A stretch of DNA of 64,000 bases from Pseudomonas sp. Irchel s3h14 (GCF_900187425.1 NZ_FYDJ01000006.1:1-64000); one strand, 5' to 3'. Shown: positions 37,541-47,109, counted from the first letter of the stretch. Notes: generated by a model not told the origin, from the letters alone. Numbers and translations are program-made.

Positions 37541-37794
37541 GATTCTGCATTCCTTCCCGGGTTCATGATTTTCTCCTGCTGGCATGCACTTTAGATTGAC
37601 GTGTGCCAATGGCAACTGAATTCGTCGCCGTACTTGGGCAATGGTCACAAAACCTAAATCAATCTGTTACGCCATCTTAACAATCAGACGTGCACCGTAT
37701 GCAGGGCTGCAGATGACTGCGGTTCATCACGGGTACGGCGAAAATTCCCATCGACGACGTCACCGGCCTTATTAATTGTGCAGTGGAGCAAGGC

Positions 37795-37854
37795 ATGAAG
37801 CTGACGTGGGTATCGACCCGCAATAATGCGCTGATCGGCGCGCGCCCGCTATGA
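37795..37854 (+). CDS. Possible 19-residue leader peptide coupled to the epimerase
   Basis: ATG at 37795 has TGGAG six bases before it and encodes MKLTWVSTRNNALIGARPL, ending in a TGA that overlaps the next ATG as ATGA. The downstream epimerase has no ribosome binding site of its own (CGCGCGCCCGCT precedes its ATG). So its translation probably depends on this ORF. The same frame stays open back to 37717, with a GTG at 37783. The peptide resembles no attenuator I know. Confidence 0.5.
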   Translation: MKLTWVSTRNNALIGARPL

Positions 37855-38828
37855 CCGTACTGGTCACCGGCGCCGCCGGTTTCATCGGGTATCACACGGT
37901 CAAGCGCTTGTGTCAGGAAGGTCTTGAGGTGGTCGGTATCGATAATCTCAACGACTACTACAGCGTGGAACTCAAACACGCACGGCTCAAGGAACTGAAG
38001 CCCTTTTCGGGCTTTCGTTTCCAGACGCTGGATATCGTCGACAAACCGGCCTTGATGGCATTGTTCAAGGATCACGGCTTCACAGAGGTTATCCATCTGG
38101 CAGCCCAGGCGGGCGTTCGCTACTCGCTGGACAACCCGGACGTGTATGCGCAATCGAACCTGGCGGGTTTTCTGAACGTGCTGGAAGCCTGCCGGCACCA
38201 CCGCCCCGAGCATCTGATTTATGCATCGAGCAGCTCGGTGTACGGCACCAACAGCAAAATGCCGTTCAGCGTCGAAGACCCCGTCGATCATCCGATTTCG
38301 TTGTATGCCGCCAGTAAGCGTGCCAACGAGCTGATGGCCCACAGCTATTGCCATCTGTATGGACTGAAGGCCAGCGGCCTGCGTTTTTTTACCGTTTACG
38401 GACCTTGGGGGCGCCCCGACATGGCGCTGTTCAAATTTACCGAAGCGATCCTCAACGGCAGGCCGATTGACCTCTACAACCAAGGCCAGATGTCGCGCGA
38501 CTTCACCTACATCGACGACATCGTCGAAAGCATTGCGCGCCTGCGCCCAAGACCGCCGTTATCGGACGGACCTGGCGATGGCGCCAACCGGATCTTCAAC
38601 ATCGGGCGCGGTACGCCAGTGGCGCTGCTGGATTTCGTCGAGTGTCTGGAGTCGGCATTGGACAGGGAAGCCCGGCGCAACTTCCTGCCGCTGCAGGCTG
38701 GCGATGTGGTCAAGACCTGGGCGGATGTGTCGGCATTGGCGCAGTGGGTCGATTTCCGTCCACAAGTGACGGTTGAGGCCGGCGTCGCGGAATTTGTGAA
38801 GTGGTACCGCCACTTTTATCAGAGATGA
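37851..38828 (+). CDS. NAD-dependent nucleotide-sugar epimerase (UDP-glucuronate 4-epimerase type)
   Basis: The 325-residue extended short-chain dehydrogenase has the NAD motif TGAAGFIG (residues 6-13) and catalytic YAASK (Tyr152, Lys156). GIDNLNDYYSVELKHARLKEL after the second strand is typical of UDP-glucuronate 4-epimerases, which make UDP-galacturonate. It heads the glycan operon with GT2, LAB_N and GT39 genes, which fits supply of a sugar nucleotide. Substrate specificity is inferred and could be another UDP-sugar. Confidence 0.85.
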   Translation: MTVLVTGAAGFIGYHTVKRLCQEGLEVVGIDNLNDYYSVELKHARLKELKPFSGFRFQTLDIVDKPALMALFKDHGFTEVIHLAAQAGVRYSLDNPDVYAQSNLAGFLNVLEACRHHRPEHLIYASSSSVYGTNSKMPFSVEDPVDHPISLYAASKRANELMAHSYCHLYGLKASGLRFFTVYGPWGRPDMALFKFTEAILNGRPIDLYNQGQMSRDFTYIDDIVESIARLRPRPPLSDGPGDGANRIFNIGRGTPVALLDFVECLESALDREARRNFLPLQAGDVVKTWADVSALAQWVDFRPQVTVEAGVAEFVKWYRHFYQR

Positions 38829-38873
38829 AACGTTGGCCCTTGATCATAAAAATCCAGGGTAATAGGGGCCTCT

Positions 38874-39614
38874 ATGAGCCAAGACATATTTGTATCCGTG
38901 CTGATTCCGGCAAAGAACGAGGCGAGTAATCTCACATCGCTGCTCGAAGAAATCCGTATCGCACTGGCCGATGAGGCCTATGAAATCATCGTTGTGGACG
39001 ATGGCAGTACTGACGCTTCCTTGCAGGAACTGCAGCAGACCCGGCACAGCGGCCTGAGCACGTTGCGTATCCTGCGCCATGAGCGTTCGCTGGGGCAGAG
39101 CACTTCGCTCTACCATGCGGCGCTCACCGCCCGGGGCCAATGGCTGGCCACGCTCGATGGCGACGGTCAGAACGACCCGGCGGATATTCCCGGCATGCTG
39201 GCATTAGTGCGCAGCGAGCAGGGGAGCGTCGACCTTCAGTTGGTGGCCGGGCACCGGGTCAACCGTCGCGATACCGCGAGCAAGCGTTGGGCCTCGCGTT
39301 TTGCCAACGGGTTGCGCAGCCGGATGCTCAAGGACCAGACGCCGGACACCGGCTGCGGGCTGAAACTGATCGAGCGGGCGGCGTTTCTGCGCTTGCCGTA
39401 CTTCGACCACATGCACCGGTTCATCCCTGCGCTGATCCAACGGCATAACGGCCGGATGATCACCCACCCGGTCAACCATCGGCCTCGCACGGCCGGGGTA
39501 TCCAAATACGGAAACATCGACCGCGCTCTGGTGGGCATTCTCGATCTGATCGGCGTCTGGTGGCTGATCAGGCGCACGCGTCTGCATGCCCATGCGCAGG
39601 AGATCGATGGATGA
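38874..39614 (+). CDS. GT2 glycosyltransferase (polyprenyl-phosphate type)
   Basis: The 246-residue GT-A enzyme has SVLIPAKNEASNLTSLLEEI, VVDDGSTDAS and the metal motif TLDGDGQNDPADIP, as in ArnC/DPM1-like transferases that load a sugar onto undecaprenyl phosphate. It lacks the two C-terminal transmembrane helices of ArnC, having only a short hydrophobic segment (ALVGILDLIGVWWLI). Its stop overlaps the following ATG (ATGA). The likely donor is the product of the upstream epimerase. Confidence 0.85.
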   Translation: MSQDIFVSVLIPAKNEASNLTSLLEEIRIALADEAYEIIVVDDGSTDASLQELQQTRHSGLSTLRILRHERSLGQSTSLYHAALTARGQWLATLDGDGQNDPADIPGMLALVRSEQGSVDLQLVAGHRVNRRDTASKRWASRFANGLRSRMLKDQTPDTGCGLKLIERAAFLRLPYFDHMHRFIPALIQRHNGRMITHPVNHRPRTAGVSKYGNIDRALVGILDLIGVWWLIRRTRLHAHAQEIDG

Positions 39615-39889
39615 ACCTGTCCCGCGAAACCCTGTGGCTGGTGGTCGGTTTCAGTGGCCAGATCGCCTTCACCGGTCGCTTTGTCCTGCAGTGGCTGTAC
39701 AGCGAATACAAGAAACGCAGCGTAATTCCGGTGAGCTTCTGGTACCTGAGCATCGTCGGCAGTGCGCTGCTGTTCGCTTACGCCATTTACCGACAGGACC
39801 CGGTTTTCATCGCCGGTCAGGCGTTCGGCTCCATCGTTTATTTGCGCAACCTGCAATTGATTGCCCGCAGCAAAACCTTGAAGGACTGA
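39611..39889 (+). CDS. LAB_N domain membrane protein
   Basis: The 92-residue protein resembles the N-terminal domain annotated on some lipid-A-disaccharide synthases (LAB_N). It has about three transmembrane helices: LWLVVGFSGQIAFTGRFVLQWL, PVSFWYLSIVGSALLFAYAIY and FIAGQAFGSIVYLRNL. Such small proteins often sit between GT2 and GT39 genes in LPS-modifying clusters. It may help hold the GT2 enzyme or carrier lipid at the membrane (inference). It overlaps the GT2 stop by four bases and precedes GT39 by three. Confidence 0.82.
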   Translation: MNLSRETLWLVVGFSGQIAFTGRFVLQWLYSEYKKRSVIPVSFWYLSIVGSALLFAYAIYRQDPVFIAGQAFGSIVYLRNLQLIARSKTLKD

Positions 39890-39892
39890 ACC

Positions 39893-41413
39893 GTGCGCCG
39901 AACCCTGTCACCCAGCGTCGAATGCCTGGGGCTGATGTTGCTTGCTCTGTTATTGGTTGGCGCCGGGTTCGGGCTGCGTCAGCCGCAGAATGTCGACGAG
40001 GAGCGATTCCTCGGCGTTGCGCTGGAGATGCTGCACAACGGTTCTTGGCTGATTCCGCACCGAGCCGCGGAGATCTACGGTGATAAACCACCGATTTTCA
40101 TGTGGACGGTGGCGTTTTTCACCTGGGTCACCGGGATGCCCGCCCTTGCCCTTTATATTCCGGGGCTTTTGTCTGCCACATCGGTCACGGCCATGCTCTA
40201 CGACCTGGGTCGCCGGTTATGGAATCAGCGGGCCGGACGAACAGCAGCGCTGTTGTACCTGGCCACGTATCAGACGTACAGCATTCTGCGGACCGGTCAG
40301 ATTGACAGCTTTCTGATTCTGTTCACTTCTCTGGGCCTGTACGGCCTGGCCCGTCACCTGTTGCTGGGGCCCGCCTGGCGTTGGTTCTACGTGGGTTGCG
40401 CGGCCATGGGCATTGGCGTGATCACCAAAGGGGTCGGCTTCGTTCCGGCGTTGATGCTGATTCCGTATGCCTACGCGGTGCGCAAAGGCTGGCCTGGCGT
40501 GGTGGCCATGCCGGGTGAGGCGCGCAAGTGGTGCCTGGGTTTTTTGTTGGTGCTTGGCGCCGTCGCGATCTGGCTACTGCCCTTGGCGGTGTCCATCGCA
40601 TTCAATGGCGCCGCTGACGAAATCGCCTACGCACGGGAAATTCTGCTGCGCCAGACGGCGGGGCGCTATGCCGCCGCGTGGGATCACCGAGAACCGTTCT
40701 GGTACTTCTTCGTCAACGTCATCCCGCAATACTGGTTGCCGTTGGTGCTGGCCTTGCCGTGGCTCGTGCCCGCCTGGCGCAGGCAGCTGCACAAGCGCGA
40801 CGGTCGAGTGCTGGTGCTGCTGGGTTGGGTCGTACTGGTCGTATTGTTTTTCTGCCTGAGCAGTGGCAAACGCAAGTTGTACATCTATCCGGCGTTGCCC
40901 GGGCTGGTGCTGGTTGCAGCGCCGCTGATTCCATGGCTGCTCAAGCGCTGGTTCGGCAAGCGCCCGCGCGGTCGGCGGGTATTCCAGGTGTTGGCCGTCA
41001 CGTGGTTCACGTTGTGGTTCGCTCGCGGTTTCATCGACCCGGTCAAGGACGGACCCAATCCCCACGAGGCGCTGATGGCGCAAGCAGCGGCAATGACCCA
41101 GGGCGCAGACCTGGTGTTGGTCAACTGGCGCGAAGGCCATTGGTTATTCGCCCGACAACCGATCGTGCATTTCGGGATGATCGGCTCCACGGTCGAGCAG
41201 GCCGCTCAATGGCTGCGCGAACACCGTCAGGCGTACGCCTTGGTGCCGGATGAACTGCTGAGCCGGTGTTTCAATCCACAGGCCGCCCATGAGCTGGGCG
41301 AAACTTCGCGCGCGCAGTGGTCGATCGTCGGTGCCGATGCTGATAACGGCCGTTGTCATCCCGGACAGCCAGCCAATATCTATCGCTTCACCTGGGACCG
41401 CGCATGGCTATAA
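39893..41413 (+). CDS. GT39/ArnT-like membrane glycosyltransferase
   Basis: The 506-residue protein has about twelve hydrophobic segments. It keeps the periplasmic-loop acidic motif NVDEERFLGVALEMLHNGSW near the first helix and the GDKPPIFMW motif, as in ArnT and other PMT-family enzymes using polyprenyl-phosphate sugars. It should transfer the sugar to lipid A, core or another envelope acceptor in the periplasm. GTG start with AAGGA eight bases upstream. Last gene of the operon. Confidence 0.88.
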   Translation: MRRTLSPSVECLGLMLLALLLVGAGFGLRQPQNVDEERFLGVALEMLHNGSWLIPHRAAEIYGDKPPIFMWTVAFFTWVTGMPALALYIPGLLSATSVTAMLYDLGRRLWNQRAGRTAALLYLATYQTYSILRTGQIDSFLILFTSLGLYGLARHLLLGPAWRWFYVGCAAMGIGVITKGVGFVPALMLIPYAYAVRKGWPGVVAMPGEARKWCLGFLLVLGAVAIWLLPLAVSIAFNGAADEIAYAREILLRQTAGRYAAAWDHREPFWYFFVNVIPQYWLPLVLALPWLVPAWRRQLHKRDGRVLVLLGWVVLVVLFFCLSSGKRKLYIYPALPGLVLVAAPLIPWLLKRWFGKRPRGRRVFQVLAVTWFTLWFARGFIDPVKDGPNPHEALMAQAAAMTQGADLVLVNWREGHWLFARQPIVHFGMIGSTVEQAAQWLREHRQAYALVPDELLSRCFNPQAAHELGETSRAQWSIVGADADNGRCHPGQPANIYRFTWDRAWL

Positions 41414-41452
41414 TCGCCCCACGTTTCCCTCCTGTCACAACACGAGACTGCC

Positions 41453-41962
41453 ATGACTATTTCCCTGTACGCCGCTTCCGTCCCGGTTTTCAAACAAATG
41501 CTCAACGCCCTGAGCGACGTTTTGAACAAGGCCGAAGCCCACGCCACCGCCAAGAACATCGACCCAAATGCTTTCCTGCAAGCCCGTCTGTACCCGGACA
41601 TGTTCCCGCTGGTCCGTCAGGTGCAGATCGCCGTTGATTTCGCCAAGGGCGTTTCCGCGCGTCTGGCCGAAGTTGAACTGCCGAAATACGACGACACCGA
41701 AACCACCTTCGCCGAGCTGCAAGCGCTGATCGCCAAAGTGCTGGCCTTCATCGGCGAGATCAAACCGGAGCAGATCGACGGCAAGGAAGGCATCGAAATC
41801 ATCACCCGTCAGGGCACGCCGAAAGAGAAGCGCTTCACTGGCCAGGCTTACCTGCTGAGCTACGGTCTGCCGCAATTCTTCTTCCACGTCACCACCACCT
41901 ACGCACTGCTGCGTCACAACGGTGTGGAAGTGGGCAAGCGCGATTACATGGGCGCGTTCTAA
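41453..41962 (+). CDS. DUF1993 family protein
   Basis: The 169-residue protein matches DUF1993 (MTISLYAASVPVFKQMLNALSDVLNKAEAH, LYPDMFPLVRQVQIA, FFFHVTTTYALLRHNGVEVGKRDYMG). Family members have a DinB-like four-helix fold and no known function. It lies 39 bases after GT39; whether it belongs to that transcript is uncertain. A strong terminator follows. Confidence 0.88.
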   Translation: MTISLYAASVPVFKQMLNALSDVLNKAEAHATAKNIDPNAFLQARLYPDMFPLVRQVQIAVDFAKGVSARLAEVELPKYDDTETTFAELQALIAKVLAFIGEIKPEQIDGKEGIEIITRQGTPKEKRFTGQAYLLSYGLPQFFFHVTTTYALLRHNGVEVGKRDYMGAF

Positions 41963-41980
41963 ACCTCCCGGATATACAAA

Positions 41981-42016
41981 AGCCCGCCAAGGTTCGCGCC
42001 TTGGCGGGCTTTTTTG
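41981..42016 (+). terminator. Intrinsic terminator after the DUF1993 gene
   Basis: AGCCCGCCAAGG and CCTTGGCGGGCT form a twelve-pair stem around TTCGCG, followed by six T. Confidence 0.93.
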
Positions 42017-42062
42017 ATCCTGCGGATCGGGGGATGTTCGGGATTGGCGGCTCATGCAATAC

Positions 42063-42132
42063 CTGTAGGAGCCAGGCTTGCCGGCGAAGGCGATCTCAGG
42101 TGCGCCTTCGCCGGCAAGCCTGGCTCCTACAG
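42063..42132. repeat. Perfect-armed palindromic repeat (CTGTAGGAGCC type)
   Basis: CTGTAGGAGCCAGGCTTGCC and its complement form arms of about 31 bases around a nine-base centre. It is the tightest palindrome in the window and a third repeat type, located between convergent DUF1993 and sstT. Confidence 0.85.
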
Positions 42133-42137
42133 ATACG

Positions 42138-43370
42138 CTATGCGAGACGCTCAGCCTTTTGCTCTTCACCCAGGCACGCCGCCGCAGTGAACAATACGTC
42201 GGTGGAGGAGTTCAGCGCGGTCTCCGCCGAGTCCTGCAGCACACCGATGATGAACCCGACCGCCACCACCTGCATGGCGATTTCGCTTGGAATGCCAAAC
42301 AGGCTGCACGCCAGTGGAATCAACAGCAACGAGCCGCCCGCCACGCCCGAAGCGCCACAGGCGCAGATCGCGGCGACGACGCTCAGCAGGATGGCGGTCG
42401 GAACGTCCACGGCGATGCCCAGCGTATGCACGGCGGCCAGGGTCAGCACGGTAATGGTGATCGCCGCGCCGGCCATGTTGATGGTCGCGCCCAACGGAAT
42501 CGAAACCGAGTAGGTGTCTTCGTGCAGGCCCAGGCGCTTGCTCAGTTCCAGATTGACCGGAATGTTCGCCGCCGAGCTGCGGGTGAAAAATGCAGTGATG
42601 CCGCTTTCGCGCAAGCACATGATCACCAGTGGATACGGGTTGCGACGCAGCTTCCAGAACACGATGACCGGGTTCATCACCAGCGCGACAAACAGCATGC
42701 AGCCCAGCAAAACCGCCAGCAGATGCACGTAGCCGATCAAGGCACCGAAACCGGAGGTGGCGAGGGTCGAAGCCACCAGGCCGAAAATGCCCAGCGGCGC
42801 AAAACGAATCACCAAACGCACGATCAGGGTCACGCCGTTGGACAAGTCGCCGAGCACCTCGCGAGTGGTGTCACCGGCATGGCGAATGGCAACGCCCATG
42901 CCAATCGCCCACGCCAGAATGCCGATGAAATTGGCATTCATCAGCGCGCTGACCGGGTTGTCGACCACGCTCAACAGCAGACTTTGCAGCACTTCACTGA
43001 TACCGCCCGGCGCAGTGACCGCAACGTCTTGAGTTGCCAATACCAGGCTCGACGGGAACAGCGTACTGGCGACAACGGCCACCACCGCCGCCGCGAAAGT
43101 CCCCAGCAGATACAGAAACAGAATCGGCCGGATGTGGGTTTCCTGGCCGTGCTTATGGTTGGCAATCGAGGCCATGACCAGCACGAACACCAGAATCGGC
43201 GCGACAGCTTTAAGCGCCGATACGAAGACTTTGCCGATAAACGCGGTGGACTTTGCCACCTCCGGCGCGAACAGGGCCAGGGCAATCCCGGCGATCAGGC
43301 CAATGATGATTTGTGTGACCAGGCTTAAGCGTTTCAGGCGTAACCATAGCGAAGGGGATGAGGCGGTCAT
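42138..43370 (-). CDS. sstT: Serine/threonine:Na+ symporter SstT
   Basis: The 410-residue permease belongs to the dicarboxylate/amino-acid:cation symporter family. [49 protein letters not shown] contains the serine-rich hairpin and TM7 NMAG motif. The sequence from [20 protein letters not shown]-like start to end resembles SstT closely. It imports serine and threonine with Na+. It stands alone between repeats and the MFS exporter. Confidence 0.92.
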   Translation of the reverse strand: MTASSPSLWLRLKRLSLVTQIIIGLIAGIALALFAPEVAKSTAFIGKVFVSALKAVAPILVFVLVMASIANHKHGQETHIRPILFLYLLGTFAAAVVAVVASTLFPSSLVLATQDVAVTAPGGISEVLQSLLLSVVDNPVSALMNANFIGILAWAIGMGVAIRHAGDTTREVLGDLSNGVTLIVRLVIRFAPLGIFGLVASTLATSGFGALIGYVHLLAVLLGCMLFVALVMNPVIVFWKLRRNPYPLVIMCLRESGITAFFTRSSAANIPVNLELSKRLGLHEDTYSVSIPLGATINMAGAAITITVLTLAAVHTLGIAVDVPTAILLSVVAAICACGASGVAGGSLLLIPLACSLFGIPSEIAMQVVAVGFIIGVLQDSAETALNSSTDVLFTAAACLGEEQKAERLA

Positions 43371-43650
43371 AAAACGGCATCTCTGATTTTATTAGGTGCG
43401 GGGTATCGCGACATCAATGCCAATCAATGGCCGATGAACAGGGTGTACGTATCGCAGGGCGCGGACTTTATCACAGCGTGGTCTTCATCCTTCAGACCTG
43501 TGACGATCTGCCGCCCGAAGGGGCAACGAGATCGGCAGGTTCGTGCAACCCTGATTGGAAACACTCTGTTAAGATTCGCCATCCTCATTTTCAAGTCATG
43601 CCAGTGGGCCTTCGGGCTATCGCTGGTGTCGTCGTTTTCTGGAGTTCTGC

Positions 43651-44805
43651 ATGCTGTTGCCCATCCTTCTGTTGTCTGCTGCCGGTTTCACGGTGCTGAC
43701 CACGGAATTCATCATCGTCGGCCTGTTGCCAGCGATCGCTCGAGACCTTGAAGTCAGCATCCCCCAGGCGGGTTTGCTGGTGACTTTGTTCGCCTTTACG
43801 GTCGCCGCATTCGGGCCGTTCCTGACCGCGTATTTCGCAAGGTTCGAGCGCCGCAAATTGTTCATCTCGGTGCTGATCATGTTCGGCCTGGCCAACACCC
43901 TCGCGGCATTTGCGCCGAACATCTGGGTGATGTCCGTCGCCCGGTTGATCCCCGCGTTGGGGCTGCCGGTGTTCTGGGCGCTGGCCAGTGAAACCGCGGT
44001 GGACATTGTCGGCCCGGACTACGCCGGTCGCGCCATCGCCAAGATTGGTTTCGGCATTGTTTGCGCCACGGTGTTCGGCATTCCGGTGGGCACACTGATC
44101 TCCGATGCGTTCGGTTGGCGCAGTGCCTTCGGCATTCTGGCGGTGATCGCGTTTGCCAAGGCGTTGCTGCTGTTTATCTACCTGCCAAAAACAAATCTGC
44201 ATCAGCATCAGGTGAGCTTACGCTCGCAGTTCAGAATCCTGCGCAGCCCGCTGATGGTGGGGCATGTGCTGCTGTCGATCCTGGTGTTCAGCGGCATGTT
44301 CACCGCTTACACCTACCTGGCGGACATTCTTGAGCGACTGGCCGGTTTCAACGGCACGGTGGTCGGCTGGTGCCTGATGGGCTTCGGCGCGGTCGGGTTG
44401 ATCGGCAACTCACTGGGCGGCCGCGCGGTGGATCGTCATCCGTTGATCGCCTCGATGATGTTCTGCGCATTCATGATCGCCGGCCTGGTGGCGTTGGTGC
44501 CGAACATTCATTCGCCGCTGGGTCTGGCTGCGGCGATGGGGATCTGGGGCGTGACTCAGGCGGCGTTGTTCCTGGTCAGCCATGTGCGATTGATGAAGGC
44601 TGCACCCGAAGCGCCGGCGTTCGCGGCATCGCTGAACATTGCCGGGGCTAACCTCGGGATCGGCCTGGGCGCGATGATCGGCGGTCGGGTCATCGACGGT
44701 GTAGGGCTGCAAGGTCTTGGTTTCGCGGCGGCCGCTTTTATCCTCGCCTCGATCCTCTTGGCCATCGCGCTGATGACCTTCAAGCCCCGCGAAGTCTGCG
44801 CCTGA
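43651..44805 (+). CDS. MFS efflux transporter (AraJ/sugar-efflux type)
   Basis: The 384-residue transporter has twelve hydrophobic segments and the DHA1-like signature LTTEFIIVGLLPAIARDLEVSIPQAGLLVTLFA near the start. TGGAG lies seven bases before the ATG. Its substrate is unknown; related proteins export sugars or drugs. Convergent with nhaR, with a four-base gap. Confidence 0.88.
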   Translation: MLLPILLLSAAGFTVLTTEFIIVGLLPAIARDLEVSIPQAGLLVTLFAFTVAAFGPFLTAYFARFERRKLFISVLIMFGLANTLAAFAPNIWVMSVARLIPALGLPVFWALASETAVDIVGPDYAGRAIAKIGFGIVCATVFGIPVGTLISDAFGWRSAFGILAVIAFAKALLLFIYLPKTNLHQHQVSLRSQFRILRSPLMVGHVLLSILVFSGMFTAYTYLADILERLAGFNGTVVGWCLMGFGAVGLIGNSLGGRAVDRHPLIASMMFCAFMIAGLVALVPNIHSPLGLAAAMGIWGVTQAALFLVSHVRLMKAAPEAPAFAASLNIAGANLGIGLGAMIGGRVIDGVGLQGLGFAAAAFILASILLAIALMTFKPREVCA

Positions 44806-44809
44806 CACC

Positions 44810-45709
44810 TCACAGCTCGGTGAACAGCTCGCGTCGGGCACCTTCGGTAATCGCGACAATGCCGGGGTGCTTGACCTTGCGTTCCACCGAAATGGCGTAG
44901 AACGACTCGGTCACCGCGTCGGTCTGGCCAATCAACTCCACACCGTATTGGCGTATCACTTCATCGGCAATCACGCTCGGGCCGATGAAAATCCCGCTGC
45001 CGGATTGGCCGAAAGCCTGCATCAAGGCGCTGTCGTCGAACTCGCCGACGATGCGCGGCTGGATCTGCTGCTCGGCAAACCAGCGCTGCAAGCGACTGCG
45101 CACCACGGTCTCCGGCCCTGGAATCAGCAGCGGTGCGCCGTGCAGGCTGCGGGGGAAATCCTGACCGTATTGCGCCGCCAGTTCAGCAGTGGCGAAGAAG
45201 CTGATCCCGCATTCCCCGAGTTTCTGGCTGTAGCCCTTGATGTCCAGGTGCGAGGGCATCGGGCTGTCGGAGATCACCAGGTCGAGACGCTGGATCGCCA
45301 GGTCGGCGAGCAGGCGTTCCAGTTTGTCTTCGCGACAGGTGATGCGCAGCGGCTCGCTCAATTCCATGGTCGGCGCGATCAGGCGATAGACGATGGATTT
45401 GGGCACCACGTCGGCCACGCCAACCCGAAACAGAATCTGCTGTTCGTTGGGCTGAGCTCTTAGCATCAGCTCCAGTTCGCCGCCCAGCTGAAACATTTGC
45501 TCGGCGTAGGGCAGGGTCTGACGGCCGGCTTCGGTGAGCTCCAGCTGCCGGCCGACCCGGCGAAACAACTCGATGCCATAGGTTTGTTCGAGCAGGGAAA
45601 TCTGCCCGCTAATGGTCTGCGGCGTCAGGTTCAGCTGTTCGCAGGCGCGCACGATGCTGCCAGTCTTGGCCACCACCCAGAAGTAATGCAGCTGTCGATA
45701 GTTGAGCAT
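44810..45709 (-). CDS. nhaR: LysR-family activator NhaR
   Basis: The 299-residue regulator closely resembles NhaR: MLNYRQLHYFWVVAKTGSIVRACEQLNLTPQTISGQISLLE at the N-terminus and GVADVVPKSIVYRLIAPTMEL at the start of the effector domain. NhaR responds to Na+ in enteric bacteria. No nhaA gene is adjacent here, so the targets are uncertain. It is divergent from the small lipoprotein gene. Confidence 0.9.
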   Translation of the reverse strand: MLNYRQLHYFWVVAKTGSIVRACEQLNLTPQTISGQISLLEQTYGIELFRRVGRQLELTEAGRQTLPYAEQMFQLGGELELMLRAQPNEQQILFRVGVADVVPKSIVYRLIAPTMELSEPLRITCREDKLERLLADLAIQRLDLVISDSPMPSHLDIKGYSQKLGECGISFFATAELAAQYGQDFPRSLHGAPLLIPGPETVVRSRLQRWFAEQQIQPRIVGEFDDSALMQAFGQSGSGIFIGPSVIADEVIRQYGVELIGQTDAVTESFYAISVERKVKHPGIVAITEGARRELFTEL

Positions 45710-45843
45710 GGCGACCTACAGTTCGTTAAAACCGAAGTATAACCGCTAAAAATACGAATTTTCCTGAAGTGTTTGCCTCCATAGAATGCCCCGCTATCGA
45801 CGGGTGGCCTTTTCGCCCTGTCTGTTCTATCGAGGAAAGCATC

Positions 45844-46086
45844 ATGAAGCTTAAAACCACGGCACTGCTGATCACGTCTTTACTGGTATTGGCCGGTTGT
45901 GACCAGGCCGAAAAAAGCGCTCAGCAACTGATGGGCAAGGCTGCCGAAACCGCCAAACAAGCGATCGACGACACCCACAAAGCCGCAGAGCAGGCAATCA
46001 GTGATGCCACTGGCGGGCTGATCAGCAAAAAAGAACAACCGGGCAAAGAAACGGACAAAACCGAATCTTCGTCCCAGGAAATCTAA
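45844..46086 (+). CDS. Small putative lipoprotein (80 aa)
   Basis: The protein has a signal peptide with lipobox VLAGC (Cys19), then a charged, Ala-rich helical body (KSAQQLMGKAAETAKQAIDDTHKAAEQAI), reminiscent of LEA-like or Lpp-like helices. GAGGAAAG precedes the ATG at 45844. It lies 28 bases before the TerC gene, probably in the same operon. Function unknown. Confidence 0.8.
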   Translation: MKLKTTALLITSLLVLAGCDQAEKSAQQLMGKAAETAKQAIDDTHKAAEQAISDATGGLISKKEQPGKETDKTESSSQEI

Positions 46087-46114
46087 ACCGTCTTAAAAGA
46101 GTCAGGACTGACCC

Positions 46115-46864
46115 ATGGAATACCTTTTAGAACTTGCTGCAAGCCCCACCGCCTGGGTCGCCCTGGCCACGTTGATCGTCATGGAAATCGTGCTCGGCAT
46201 CGATAACCTGATCTTCATTTCGATCCTGACCAATAAACTGCCCGAGCAGCACCGGCAGAAGGCGCGGCGCATTGGTATCGGCATGGCGCTGATCCTGCGA
46301 CTGGCGTTGCTGAGCACCATCGCGTTCATCGTCCAGTTGACTGAGCCTGTGATCGATATCTTCGGCCAGACGTTCTCCTGGAAGGACATGATCCTGATCG
46401 CCGGCGGCCTGTTCCTGTTGTGGAAGGCGACCACCGAGATCCATCACAGCATGGACCCGGCGCCGGATGATCCGAAGTCGGCGACCTCGGCCGTGACCCT
46501 GGGCTTCGCTGCCGCGATCGGTCAGATCCTGATGCTGGACATGGTGTTCTCCATCGACAGCATCATTACCGCTGTCGGCATGACCGAGCATTTGCCGATC
46601 ATGATCATCGCGGTGGTGGTGTCGGTACTGGTGATGTTGCTGGCGGCTGATCCTCTGGCCAAGTTCATCAACGACAACCCGACGGTGGTGATGCTGGCGC
46701 TGGGCTTCCTGATCATGATCGGCATGACGCTGATCGCCGAAGGCTTCGGAGCCCATGTACCGAAAGGCTACGTGTATGCGGCCATGGCGTTCTCGGCAAC
46801 GATCGAGGGTTTGAACATGATGTCGCGACGGGCGAAGCAGAAGCGTTTAGCCGCTGAAGCTTAA
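46115..46864 (+). CDS. TerC family integral membrane protein
   Basis: The 249-residue protein has seven hydrophobic segments. [17 protein letters not shown] in the first and [21 protein letters not shown] in the second half carry the paired conserved acidic residues of TerC. TerC proteins have been linked to manganese export and tellurite resistance. A terminator follows. Confidence 0.92.
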   Translation: MEYLLELAASPTAWVALATLIVMEIVLGIDNLIFISILTNKLPEQHRQKARRIGIGMALILRLALLSTIAFIVQLTEPVIDIFGQTFSWKDMILIAGGLFLLWKATTEIHHSMDPAPDDPKSATSAVTLGFAAAIGQILMLDMVFSIDSIITAVGMTEHLPIMIIAVVVSVLVMLLAADPLAKFINDNPTVVMLALGFLIMIGMTLIAEGFGAHVPKGYVYAAMAFSATIEGLNMMSRRAKQKRLAAEA

Positions 46865-46878
46865 CCTGCGTTAAACGA

Positions 46879-46920
46879 AACGGCCGCCTGCGCTCGAAAG
46901 AGCCAGGCGGCCGTTTTTGT
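46879..46920 (+). terminator. Intrinsic terminator after the TerC gene
   Basis: AACGGCCGCCTG and CAGGCGGCCGTT form a twelve-pair stem with a loop of about 14 bases, followed by a T run. Confidence 0.9.
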
Positions 46921-46941
46921 TTGGGTACATAAGGGTGTCGG

Positions 46942-47109
46942 TCAGTGCGCGGTAGCGTGCTGCTCAGCGGTTTTATCGGGTTTCGCCACCGGCGTCGACT
47001 GAGCCGGATGATGGTGCCGACGGGTAATACGCAGGACTCCCCATAACATGGCGGCGGCAACGGCCAGCCAGCCAGAAATCAACATCACAATGGTCATTGT
47101 CAGGCTCAT
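46942..47109 (-). CDS. Small single-helix membrane protein (55 aa)
   Basis: GAGGAGG is spaced six bases from the ATG at 47109. The protein has one strong transmembrane helix (MTIVMLISGWLAVAAAMLWGVL) and a basic, His-rich tail (RRHHHPAQ). It probably sits in the inner membrane with its tail in the cytosol. Family not recognised. Confidence 0.72.
   Translation of the reverse strand: MSLTMTIVMLISGWLAVAAAMLWGVLRITRRHHHPAQSTPVAKPDKTAEQHATAH

Noticed and set aside
42078-43328. Plus-strand ORF of 416 residues opposite sstT
   Set aside because: Gln/His/Arg-rich antisense shadow of the transporter gene.
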